Shown piece by piece: positions 1-6,173 of a stretch of DNA of 12,522 nt. Source of the stretch: Burkholderiaceae bacterium (GTDB lineage Bacteria > Pseudomonadota > Gammaproteobacteria > Burkholderiales > Burkholderiaceae_D); assembly GCA_019752915.1 (NCBI GenBank), contig JAIELO010000103.1, positions 1-12,522 of the forward strand, read 5' to 3'. Made by a program: the position numbers and the translations under genes. Below the pieces are notes generated by a model. It worked only from the letters and a program-made list of their open reading frames with translations. It had not been told where the DNA came from and searched no databases. Numbering within the stretch: the first letter of the stretch is position 1; every line of letters begins with the position of its first letter.

Positions 1-176
1 TCGAACATGGTGCCCACTATGCGATCGGTATCCTCGCCGCGATCATGCTGGCCAGTATGAAATATCACATCCCGGAAATCTTTACCGGTCTGATCGGTGT
101 GGCGTTTATCGCCGCCTCGGTGTGGTCGTCGGTACGTCACCGTCGCCAGCAGGCCAGCGCTGCGCTCACCGCGTAA
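1..176 (+). CDS. DUF475/TerC-like integral membrane protein, C-terminal fragment
   Basis: Only the last 58 codons are present; the reading frame begins at base 3 and ends with TAA at 174-176, so the 5' part lies outside the window. The visible peptide starts EHGAHYAIGILAAIMLASMK, continues with a hydrophobic segment (EIFTGLIGVAFIAASVW) and ends with a basic, Ala-rich tail. Two hydrophobic stretches with a short polar link suggest the last two membrane helices. The EHGAHYAIG start and the TGLIGVAFI segment resemble the end of DUF475 proteins, which are TerC-related and often sit beside terD genes. The following TerD gene supports this. The family has a proposed role in metal-ion handling in ter systems, but the reaction or transported ion is not established. 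The call rests on a short fragment and on context. Confidence 0.62.
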   Translation, partial: EHGAHYAIGILAAIMLASMKYHIPEIFTGLIGVAFIAASVWSSVRHRRQQASAALTA

Positions 177-270
177 GCCAGCATTCAAGAATTCGGCGCG
201 CCGTTAAAAACGGACACGGCACGCCGCCTGTAGTACCCAAGTCCGCTCTGTATTTTTTAGGAGTTACATC

Positions 271-846
271 ATGGCAATCAGTCTGCAAAAAGGCGGTAAC
301 GTTAATCTGAGCAAGGAAGCTCCCGGCCTGAATAAAATCGTGGTTGGTCTGGGCTGGGACGTGCGTAGCACCGACGGCAAAGACTTCGATCTGGACGGTT
401 CGGCCTTCCTGTTGAAAGTCGATGGCAAGGTGCGCGCCGATAACGACTTCATCTTCTACAACAACCTGAAATCGTCGGATCAGTCGGTGGCCCACTCGGG
501 TGACAACCGTACCGGTGCCGGTGATGGTGACGACGAAACCGTGACCATTGACCTGACCCGCGTGCCGGCCGATGTGGAACGCATCGCCATCTGCGCCACC
601 ATCCACGACGGCGACGAACGCCGCCAGAATTTCGGCATGGTGCAGCGCGCCTTTATCCGCTGCGTGAACGGCGCCAACAGCGGCGAGATCGCCCGCTACG
701 ACCTGTCGGAAGATGGCTCGACCGAGTCGGCCATGATCTTCGGTGAAGTCTACCGTCACGGCAGTGACTGGAAATTCAAGGCCGTCGGTCAGGGTTACAA
801 GGGCGGTCTGGGCCCACTGGCCAGCTCGTTCGGCGTACGCGTTTAA
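271..846 (+). CDS. terD: TerD family protein (tellurium resistance/stress protein)
   Basis: The protein has 191 residues, the usual TerD length. It begins [20 protein letters not shown] and has the family landmarks in order: VGLGWD (25-30), an acidic DFDLDGSAF (38-46), the calcium-binding-type [13 protein letters not shown] (77-89), [12 protein letters not shown], and a C-terminal [20 protein letters not shown] stretch. TerD proteins are soluble calcium-binding beta-sandwich proteins, thought to act near the membrane in tellurite, phage and other stress tolerance; no enzyme activity is established. The start is supported by AGGAG at 259-263, 7 nt before the ATG. It lies 94 nt after the DUF475-like gene and 19 nt before the TIGR00266 gene, so the latter is probably co-transcribed. 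It is closest to classical TerD, unlike the TerZ-like paralogue at 1594. Confidence 0.93.
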   Translation: MAISLQKGGNVNLSKEAPGLNKIVVGLGWDVRSTDGKDFDLDGSAFLLKVDGKVRADNDFIFYNNLKSSDQSVAHSGDNRTGAGDGDDETVTIDLTRVPADVERIAICATIHDGDERRQNFGMVQRAFIRCVNGANSGEIARYDLSEDGSTESAMIFGEVYRHGSDWKFKAVGQGYKGGLGPLASSFGVRV

Positions 847-865
847 TCGGGAGAGGACTGCAATC

Positions 866-1564
866 ATGCCTGTATTTTCGATTACCGGTGACATCGATCC
901 TTTCCTGCACGTGTCGCTGACTCATGGTGAAAAAATCTATTGCGAATCCGATGCGATGGTGATGATGGAAGCGGGCCTCGATCTGAAGGGCAAGATGACC
1001 GGTGGTATCGGCGCGGCGCTGATGCGGCGCTTTGCCAACGGCGAGTCACTGTTCCAGCAGCACATCGAAGCAGTGCGTAGCGGCGGCGACTGTCTGCTGG
1101 CGCCACGCCTGCCCGGCGCCATGCAGGTACTCGACGTGGGGCAGCGCCAGTACCTGCTCAGCGACGGCGCGTTCGTGGCCGCCACCGACAAGGTTGACCT
1201 GAAGGTGCGCACCCAGAGTGTCGGCAATGCCCTGTTCGCCCAGAGTGGCGGCTTCTTCATCACGGAAACGGCCGGGGTGGGGCAGGTGGCCGTGTCGGGC
1301 TTCGGCGCGATTTCGCAGCTTGAAGTTACGCCCGGCAACGACATGATTATCGACAATGCCCACGTGGTGGCCTGGGATAGCACGCTGCGTTACGAAATTT
1401 CCGTCACCACCGGTAGCAACAGCGGCTTCCTCGGCAATCTGGTGAATAGCCAGACCAGTGGCGAGGGTATGGTGTTGCGCTTCTCGGGGCAAGGCAAGAT
1501 TCTGATTTCTTCGCGCAATCGTGCCGCCTTCCAGTTATGGGCACAGCGCGGCGCGGCGCAGTAA
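866..1564 (+). CDS. TIGR00266/AIM24 family protein
   Basis: The protein has 232 residues, starting MPVFSITGDIDPFLHVSLTH. The ATG at 866 was chosen because a strong purine-rich ribosome site (GGGAGAGGA, 849-857) precedes it by 8 nt; a longer frame from 743 would run into the end of terD. The Gly-rich pattern fits the AIM24/TIGR00266 beta-structured family: an early VMMEAGLDLKGKMTGG, then GGFFITETAGVGQVAVSGFG, VDNAHVVAWD-like (IIDNAHVVAWD) and SGEGMVLRFSGQGKILISSRN near the end. No signal peptide or membrane segment is visible. The molecular function is unknown; mitochondrial AIM24 helps maintain inner-membrane organisation, and bacterial members often accompany TerD genes. Here it sits between two TerD paralogues with 19 and 29 nt spacers, which strongly suggests one operon. 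Confidence 0.87.
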   Translation: MPVFSITGDIDPFLHVSLTHGEKIYCESDAMVMMEAGLDLKGKMTGGIGAALMRRFANGESLFQQHIEAVRSGGDCLLAPRLPGAMQVLDVGQRQYLLSDGAFVAATDKVDLKVRTQSVGNALFAQSGGFFITETAGVGQVAVSGFGAISQLEVTPGNDMIIDNAHVVAWDSTLRYEISVTTGSNSGFLGNLVNSQTSGEGMVLRFSGQGKILISSRNRAAFQLWAQRGAAQ

Positions 1565-1593
1565 CAACATTTAAAAGTACACAAGGAGTAGCG

Positions 1594-2175
1594 ATGACTG
1601 TCAGTTTAAGCAAGGGCCAGAAAATTTCTCTGACCAAAGAAGGTGGCGGCAGCCTCGGGCGCGTCACCATGGGGCTGGGCTGGGATGCCATCAAGAGCAA
1701 GGGTTTCTTCGGCTTCGGCAGTAAAACCGAAGCGGTCGATCTCGACGCATCCTGCGTGATGTTCGACGAGGCCGGGCGGCCGGTGGACGTGATCTGGTTC
1801 CGCCAGTTGCGCAGCCGCGACGGCAGCGTGTTGCACACCGGTGACAACCGTACCGGTGCCGGCGATGGTGACGATGAACAGATCAATGTCGATCTGAACG
1901 CGGTGCCGGACACGGTGAAGAGTCTGGTATTTACCGTCAACAGTTTTACCGGCCAGACCTTTGCGCAGGTAGAAAACGCCTACTGCCGTCTGCTCGACGC
2001 GACGCAGAACAAGGAAGTGGCGCGCTTCAATCTGTCGGTACAGGGACCGCACTCGGCGCAGATTATGAGCAAGCTGTACCGCCACAATGGCGAGTGGAAG
2101 ATGCACGCCATTGGCGAAAACGGTCAGGGTCGTACCTTCGACGAGTTGCTACCGCAAATTGGTGCACATCTCTAA
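1594..2175 (+). CDS. terZ: TerZ-like TerD family protein
   Basis: The protein has 193 residues. The ATG at 1594 is preceded by AAGGAG (1583-1588) with 5 nt spacing and gives the expected N-terminus MTVSLSKGQKISLTKEGGGS; an earlier in-frame ATG at 1537 lies inside the previous gene. Family landmarks are MGLGWD (26-31), a KSKGFFGFGSKTEAVDLDASC insertion-type segment (34-54), IWFRQL, the [13 protein letters not shown] calcium-site motif (83-95), FTVNSFTGQTF and a C-terminal GQGRTFDEL. The extended loop before VDLDASC and the IWFRQL and VNSFTGQ segments are typical of TerZ rather than classical TerD. The family is implicated in tellurite and general stress resistance; exact action is unknown. It ends 58 nt before the HDOD gene start, with hairpins between, and is probably the last gene of the core ter operon. 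Confidence 0.9.
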   Translation: MTVSLSKGQKISLTKEGGGSLGRVTMGLGWDAIKSKGFFGFGSKTEAVDLDASCVMFDEAGRPVDVIWFRQLRSRDGSVLHTGDNRTGAGDGDDEQINVDLNAVPDTVKSLVFTVNSFTGQTFAQVENAYCRLLDATQNKEVARFNLSVQGPHSAQIMSKLYRHNGEWKMHAIGENGQGRTFDELLPQIGAHL

Positions 2176-2176
2176 A

Positions 2177-2219
2177 AATTTCCAATGGGAAATTCCCCTG
2201 CGGGAACAAGCCGCAGGGG
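2177..2219 (+). terminator. Two tandem hairpins after the TerZ-like gene
   Basis: The first inverted repeat pairs AATTTCC (2177-2183) with GGAAATT (2188-2194), leaving a 4-nt loop, and begins just after the stop codon. The second pairs CCCCTGCGG (2195-2203) with CCGCAGGGG (2211-2219), a perfect 9-bp GC-rich stem with a 7-nt loop. There is no proper T-run after it (TTATACT), so it may be a leaky terminator, an mRNA stabiliser or an attenuator. The AGGGG of the right arm is also the only Shine-Dalgarno-like sequence near the HDOD start at 2233. Confidence 0.55.
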
Positions 2220-2232
2220 TTATACTGCATGT

Positions 2233-3051
2233 ATGGAAAAACTGAAGGATTATGCGGAAGTTGTGGCGCGCGCGGAACGCGGCGAACTGGTGTTCCCGAC
2301 CAGCGTCAATGCCGCGCTACGCTTGCAGCTGGCACTGTCTGATCCTGATTGCAACACGGAAGATGTGATCCGCAAGGTGCTGGCCGAGCCGCAACTGGCG
2401 GCCCGTACGGTGGCACTGGCGAATGCGGCGGCGTTTAACCGCAGCAGCACGCCGGTGACCAGTGTGCGGGTGGCGGTGCAGCGGCTCGGTTTCCGGCACC
2501 TGTATTCGATGGCGGCAGCGATGGTGGTGCGCCAGTTTGGTAACCGCATCAACGATCCGGTACTGCGCGCCAAGGCCGACCAGCTGTGGCAGCACACCGC
2601 GCATGTGGCAGCGCTGTCCTACATCATCGGCCGCAAGCTGACCCATACCGATCCTGATACTGCGCTGTTCGCCGCGATTGTGCATGAGGCGGGCGGTTTC
2701 TATCTGCTGTCCTGTGCCGATGAATTGCCGGGCTTGCTGGACCATCCCGAACAATGGCAGGGCGCGGCGCAGGAAATCATCACCCGCGAGATGATGAAGA
2801 AAATGGCGATACCTGAACCGGTCAGTCAGGCCATCGTGGCTTTGCGCGGCGCGAGCCTGCTGCCGCCGCCGATAGGCTTGCGCGATACCCTGCTGGTGGC
2901 ACGTTTTCTGGCGCCGGTGGCTTCGCCGCTGGCCACCGAAGCGGCCCATCCGAGTCTGGCTGAATTCGTCGACGGTAACGTCGCGCTCAGTCAGATGCTG
3001 GCCGAATCGGCAGAGGATGCTGCCTCCATGAGTGCCGCGCTACTTGCCTGA
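2233..3051 (+). CDS. HDOD-domain protein with altered HD motif
   Basis: The protein has 272 residues from the ATG at 2233. The frame is open back to an ATG at 2185, but those 16 codons are the hairpin region, so the later start is preferred. The N-terminal part (FPTSVNAALRLQLALSDPDC, then EDVIRKVLAEPQLAARTVALANAAAFNR) is the typical HDOD opening, followed by SVRVAVQRLGFRHLYSMA. The motif where HD phosphohydrolases have HD reads AAIVHEAGGFYLL, with His-Glu at 151-152. HDOD proteins lack proven nucleotide phosphohydrolase activity and mostly act as regulatory or scaffold domains in signalling. There is no attached GGDEF, EAL or receiver domain. The ribosome site is poor: AGGGG sits 13 nt upstream inside a hairpin arm. 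It may read through from the ter operon. A link between the two is inference. Confidence 0.85.
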   Translation: MEKLKDYAEVVARAERGELVFPTSVNAALRLQLALSDPDCNTEDVIRKVLAEPQLAARTVALANAAAFNRSSTPVTSVRVAVQRLGFRHLYSMAAAMVVRQFGNRINDPVLRAKADQLWQHTAHVAALSYIIGRKLTHTDPDTALFAAIVHEAGGFYLLSCADELPGLLDHPEQWQGAAQEIITREMMKKMAIPEPVSQAIVALRGASLLPPPIGLRDTLLVARFLAPVASPLATEAAHPSLAEFVDGNVALSQMLAESAEDAASMSAALLA

Positions 3052-3164
3052 GGCAGGCTGTTGCACGGCAAGGTCCGCGGGATTCGGAGCTTGGCTGTGC
3101 TTGCTGCACGGATGCCGGGCAGCCACGCTTTATGCTGAACCCTTACGCTGCGACGGTTTTAGCG

Positions 3165-3189
3165 TGTATGCTAATGGTCATCATACAAC
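3165..3189 (+). promoter_or_regulatory. Putative promoter/operator region of the gntR gene
   Basis: TGTATG (3165-3170) and CATACA (3182-3187) form a 6-bp inverted repeat with an 11-nt spacer. TATGCT (3167-3172) is a possible -10 box within it, but no good -35 is seen. The right arm continues as TCATACAAC (3181-3189), a 9-mer found exactly in the stronger repeat upstream of kdgD (4041-4049). The ATG of the regulator lies 12 nt further on, so binding here would be autoregulatory. The two sites do not share the same arm spacing, which weakens the link. Confidence 0.4.
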
Positions 3190-3201
3190 TTCTTACCTAC
3201 C

Positions 3202-3966
3202 ATGAATCAGAATCCTGCCCAGCCCCTTGCTTCCGCCGCGCCTATCGCGCCAGTGAAGAAACACCGTAATCTGGCGCAGGGAGTAGTGGCGGCCGTAACT
3301 AGCAGCATTCAGGCGGGCACTCTGAAGCCGGGCGAAAAGCTGCCGACCGAGTCGGTCATCATGGAGCTGCACGGCGTCAGCCGCACGGTGGTGCGTGAAG
3401 CGATTTCCCATCTGCAGGCAGCCGGGCTGGTGCAGACCCGCCACGGTATCGGCACCTTTGTGCTGGAGCCGCCCGCTGCCAGTTTGCGCATTTCTGCCGA
3501 TACCATCCGCACCATTGCCGATGTACTGGCCATCCTCGAGCTGCGCATCAGTCTGGAAACGGAAGCGGCCTGGCTGGCGGCGACCCGCCGTAGCGAAGCA
3601 CAGGTGCAGGAAATGGGCGAGGTGCTCAAGCGTATACAGGCCTCGCAGCAGCAGCCCGGTTCGGTGGAGTCGGATGTCGCCTTCCACCTGCTGATTGCGC
3701 AGGCCACCGGCAACCGTTACTTCGTCGATATCCTCAGTGATCTCGGCCACACCATCATTCCCCGCGCGCGGGTCGATTCGGCCCAGCTGGCGCAGGACGA
3801 ACCGGGTGCCTATCTGGAGCGTCTGAACCGCGAGCACGAGGATATCTACAACGCCATCGCCCGCAAGGATGCGGAAGCGGCCCGTGCCGCCATGCGTACC
3901 CATCTGAGCAACAGTCGCGAACGTCTGCGCCGTGCCCAGGATGGTATCGCGGCGCAGAACGGCTAA
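3202..3966 (+). CDS. GntR-family (FadR/FCD-type) transcriptional regulator, likely uronate-responsive
   Basis: The protein has 254 residues. A winged helix-turn-helix covers about 22-87 (LKPGEKLPTESVIMELHGVS, RTVVREAISHLQAAGLVQTR, HGIGTFVL) and is followed by an all-helical FCD ligand-binding domain at about 105-237. The usual FCD metal ligands appear to be present: D158 and H162 (SDVAFHLL), H212 (EHEDIYNAI) and H234 (MRTHLSN). Such proteins are cytoplasmic dimers, usually repressors released by a small organic acid. The gene is followed by kdgD and udh, so the likely inducer is a uronate or aldarate-pathway intermediate; that is inference. There is no clear Shine-Dalgarno before the ATG at 3202. 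The closest named types are GguR- or UxuR-like regulators, but the exact orthologue cannot be told, so no symbol is given. Confidence 0.88.
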   Translation: MNQNPAQPLASAAPIAPVKKHRNLAQGVVAAVTSSIQAGTLKPGEKLPTESVIMELHGVSRTVVREAISHLQAAGLVQTRHGIGTFVLEPPAASLRISADTIRTIADVLAILELRISLETEAAWLAATRRSEAQVQEMGEVLKRIQASQQQPGSVESDVAFHLLIAQATGNRYFVDILSDLGHTIIPRARVDSAQLAQDEPGAYLERLNREHEDIYNAIARKDAEAARAAMRTHLSNSRERLRRAQDGIAAQNG

Positions 3967-4010
3967 ATCAACAGGTTTTCCGGGAGCAACAGCAGATTTT
4001 GCTAAATCGC

Positions 4011-4049
4011 TTGCTCACGTTTCGATATAGTTGTACGATGTCATACAAC
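4011..4049 (+). promoter_or_regulatory. Putative kdgD promoter with overlapping operator
   Basis: An inverted repeat pairs GTTGTA (4030-4035) with TACAAC (4044-4049); including inner positions, 8 of 10 base pairs across the 20-bp site are symmetric. A weak -35 (TTGCTC, 4011-4016) and a -10 (TACGAT, 4034-4039) are 17 nt apart, and the -10 lies inside the repeat. A repressor bound there would block the polymerase. The site is 46 nt upstream of the kdgD ATG and 63 nt after the gntR stop. The neighbouring GntR protein is the obvious candidate binder, by context only. Confidence 0.58.
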
Positions 4050-4095
4050 AAGGCGAAATGATCGCTACCATCCACCCCCACACACTGGAGACTGT

Positions 4096-5007
4096 ATGCA
4101 ACCGAATGACCTCAAAAAAATCCTCTCTTCCGGACTGCTGTCGTTTCCGGTGACCGACTTCGATGCGGAAGGTAATTTCCGCAAGTCGACTTACATCGAG
4201 CGTCTGGAATGGCTGGCACCATACGGCGCGAGCGCGCTGTTTGCCGCTGGTGGTACCGGCGAGTTCTTCTCGCTGGAAGCCAAGGAATACACCGACATCA
4301 TCAAGACCGCCGTCGATACCTGCGCCGGTAAGGTGCCGATTCTGGCCGGTGTCGGTGGTCCGACCCGTGTCGCTGCCGCGTATGCCCGCGAAGCCGAACG
4401 GGTTGGCGCGCATGGTTTGCTGCTGCTGCCGCACTACCTGACCGAAGCGAGCCAGGATGGTCTGGTGGCACACGTTGAAGAGGTCTGCAAAGCCACCCGT
4501 CTGGGTGTGGTGGTGTACAACCGCGCTAACTGCCGCCTGACCCCTGATTCGCTGGCCAAGCTGGCCGACCGCTGCCCGAATCTGATCGGCTTCAAGGATG
4601 GCGTGGGCGATATCGAACTGATGGTGTCGATCTGGCGCCGTATGGGCGACCGCTTCAGCTACCTCGGTGGCCTGCCAACCGCAGAAGTCTATGCAGCGGC
4701 CTACAAGGCACTCGGCACGCCGGTGTATTCCTCGGCCGTGTTCAACTTCATGCCGAAACTGGCGATGGACTTCTACCACGCGGTGGCCTCGGACAATCAC
4801 GCCGAACAGAATCGCATGCTCGACGAATTCTTCCTGCCGTATCTGGAAATCCGCAATCGCAAAGCCGGTTACGCGGTGAGTATCGTGAAAGCCGGTGCCC
4901 GTCTGGTCGGCCATGATGCCGGTCCGGTGCGCGCACCGCTGACCGACCTGACGGAAGAAGAATGCGCTATGCTCGATAAGCTGATCCGCAAGCAGGGCCC
5001 GCAATAA
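4096..5007 (+). CDS. kdgD: 5-dehydro-4-deoxyglucarate dehydratase (decarboxylating)
   Basis: The 303-residue protein belongs to the DHDPS/NAL class I aldolase-like (TIM-barrel) superfamily. It dehydrates and decarboxylates 5-keto-4-deoxy-D-glucarate to 2-oxoglutarate semialdehyde, CO2 and water (EC 4.2.1.41), in the cytoplasm. Visible landmarks are FPVTDFD (17-23), the substrate-carboxylate loop GGTGEFFSL (52-60), Tyr141 in VVVYNRAN and the Schiff-base Lys167 in [23 protein letters not shown] and the C-terminal [12 protein letters not shown] stretch match KdgD rather than dihydrodipicolinate synthase. The ATG follows TGGAG (4086-4090) with 5 nt spacing. It lies between the gntR regulator and udh, with a candidate operator over its promoter. 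Substrate is inferred from family plus operon partners; the full uronate pathway context makes this call strong. Confidence 0.94.
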   Translation: MQPNDLKKILSSGLLSFPVTDFDAEGNFRKSTYIERLEWLAPYGASALFAAGGTGEFFSLEAKEYTDIIKTAVDTCAGKVPILAGVGGPTRVAAAYAREAERVGAHGLLLLPHYLTEASQDGLVAHVEEVCKATRLGVVVYNRANCRLTPDSLAKLADRCPNLIGFKDGVGDIELMVSIWRRMGDRFSYLGGLPTAEVYAAAYKALGTPVYSSAVFNFMPKLAMDFYHAVASDNHAEQNRMLDEFFLPYLEIRNRKAGYAVSIVKAGARLVGHDAGPVRAPLTDLTEEECAMLDKLIRKQGPQ

Positions 5008-5052
5008 AGCTGGCGTCAGTTCCGGCATGACCAGGCACTGCTGTGGCGCTGC

Positions 5053-5076
5053 GCTGCTGCGCTGCAGCGCAGCAGC
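5053..5076. repeat. Perfect 24-bp palindrome in the kdgD-udh spacer
   Basis: The arms GCTGCTGCGCTG (5053-5064) and CAGCGCAGCAGC (5065-5076) are exact reverse complements with no spacer. In RNA this would fold into a stable GC-rich stem of about 10 bp with a 4-nt loop, in the middle of a 113-nt spacer within the presumed operon. No T-run follows, so it is not a standard terminator. Roles could be mRNA processing or stability, or attenuation of udh; none is proven. Confidence 0.7.
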
Positions 5077-5120
5077 TTAACGCTGTGTGATGAAATCGAA
5101 CCAATCACTTCGGGTGAAAA

Positions 5121-5933
5121 ATGAGTAAACCATTCAAACGTATTCTGCTGACCGGCGCTGCTGGTGGTCTGGGAAAAATTCTGCGCGAGCGCATCAAGCC
5201 GTGGGCCGACGTGGTGCGTCTGTCCGATATCGGCGAGATGGCGCCGGCCGGTGAAGGCGAGGAAGTCGTACGCTGCGATCTGGCCGATAAGGCCGGCGTG
5301 CTGAAGCTGCTCGAAGGCGTGGATGTGGTGCTGCACTTCGGCGGTATCTCCACCGAGAACACCTTCGAGAACATCATGGCGGCCAATATCGCCGGTACCT
5401 ACAATCTGTACGAAGCGGCGCACAAGCACGGCATCAAGCGTGTGGTGTTCGCCAGCTCGAATCACACCATCGGTTTTTACAAGACCACCGACTACATCGA
5501 TGCTGATAGCCCGATGCGTCCGGACAGTCTGTATGGCGTGAGCAAATGCTTCGGCGAGTCGCTGTCACGCTACTACTACGATAGCGTCGGCATCGAGACG
5601 GTGTGCCTGCGGATCGGCTCGTCCTTCCCTGAGCCGCTCAACCCGCGCATGCTGGTGACCTGGTTCAGCTACGACGATCTGGTGGAAGCGCTGCGCTGCG
5701 CACTGTTTACGCCGCGCGTTGGTCACACCATCATGTTTGGTGCGTCGGCCAATCCGGCCAGCTGGTGGGACAACAGCAAGGCCGAACATCTGGGTTTCCG
5801 TCCGAAAGACAGCTCGCTGCAGTTCGCTGAAAAGTTCCCACCGTCGGGTAACTATCCGGCTGCCGATGATCGCGCGACGATGTATCAGGGTGGCGCGTTT
5901 GTCGTGCCCGGGCCGCAATATCAGCAGCCCTGA
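5121..5933 (+). CDS. udh: Uronate dehydrogenase (NAD-dependent)
   Basis: The 270-residue protein is an extended short-chain dehydrogenase (NAD-dependent epimerase/dehydratase fold). It oxidises D-galacturonate or D-glucuronate with NAD+ to the aldaro-1,5-lactone (EC 1.1.1.203), the first step of the oxidative route. The N-terminal Rossmann glycine motif TGAAGGLGK has Gly12, 15 and 18; Asp36 ends beta-2 as expected for NAD. LHFGGIST (71-78), a SSNHTIGF segment (112-119) and catalytic YGVSK (Tyr138, Lys142) follow. RIGSSFPEP and the WFSYDDL segment are characteristic of Udh. The length is normal and no signal peptide is present. The ribosome site is only a weak GGTGA about 4 nt before the ATG. 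It follows kdgD by 113 nt and is followed by a strong terminator, so kdgD-udh is likely a two-gene transcript. Confidence 0.94.
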   Translation: MSKPFKRILLTGAAGGLGKILRERIKPWADVVRLSDIGEMAPAGEGEEVVRCDLADKAGVLKLLEGVDVVLHFGGISTENTFENIMAANIAGTYNLYEAAHKHGIKRVVFASSNHTIGFYKTTDYIDADSPMRPDSLYGVSKCFGESLSRYYYDSVGIETVCLRIGSSFPEPLNPRMLVTWFSYDDLVEALRCALFTPRVGHTIMFGASANPASWWDNSKAEHLGFRPKDSSLQFAEKFPPSGNYPAADDRATMYQGGAFVVPGPQYQQP

Positions 5934-5965
5934 TCGCACCAGTTTGCGATAGCGGAGTATACTTG

Positions 5966-6008
5966 CCGCGCCGGTTTCGCTGATGCGGAAACCGGCGCGG
6001 GCGTTTTT
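5966..6008 (+). terminator. Rho-independent terminator after udh
   Basis: A 13-bp perfect stem pairs CCGCGCCGGTTTC (5966-5978) with GAAACCGGCGCGG (5988-6000). The loop is 9 nt and the stem is followed closely by GCG and TTTTT (6004-6008). A smaller inverted repeat (ATCGCA 5933-5938, TGCGAT 5945-5950) sits just upstream. It separates the kdgD-udh unit from the aldehyde dehydrogenase gene, so the latter needs its own promoter or read-through. Confidence 0.93.
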
Positions 6009-6173
6009 GCTGCGGGTGTTTTGTCGCCACTGAGTGGGCACCAAACGCTGCAGCATAGCCTTTATGCTGAACACCGCAGCGGTGTTGCAGCAATCGGCAC
6101 AACTATCGGCATAACTATCAACATCACTACCAGTGCGGCGCGGTCGCACTGAAGAAAATCTAACGGAGGCTTT
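6009..6173 (+). promoter_or_regulatory. Repeat-rich leader of the aldehyde dehydrogenase gene
   Basis: The spacer between the udh terminator and the next ATG has dense symmetry. CAGCATA (6051-6057) is an inverted repeat of TATGCTG (6063-6069). AACACCGC (6070-6077) and GCGGTGTT (6079-6086) form a 17-bp odd palindrome centred on 6078. Three 12-nt direct repeats related to AACTATCGGCAT follow (6089-6124). No convincing -35/-10 pair was found, though TATGCT (6063-6068) could be a -10. These are candidate binding sites for a regulator; none matches the TTGTA/TACAA site before kdgD. Confidence 0.42.

Noticed and set aside
194..213. Short palindromes before terD (CGGCGCGCCG, CCGTT/AACGG)
   Set aside because: Arms are only 5 bp and no promoter elements accompany them; too weak to call as a terminator or operator.
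743..865. Upstream start (743) for the TIGR00266 gene
   Set aside because: It would overlap over 100 nt of terD; the ATG at 866 has a strong Shine-Dalgarno and gives the normal N-terminus.
2185..2232. Earlier HDOD start at 2185
   Set aside because: The extra 16 codons are made of hairpin sequence, and the HDOD domain begins well after the ATG at 2233.
3046..3108. Possible terminator after the HDOD gene
   Set aside because: Short inverted repeats are present (for example GCCTG/CAGGC at 3046-3058), but there is no T-run and the longer pairings need mismatches.
4015..5028. 337-codon - strand frame opposite kdgD
   Set aside because: It mirrors kdgD almost exactly, has no recognisable motif, and kdgD has full catalytic residues and a good ribosome site.
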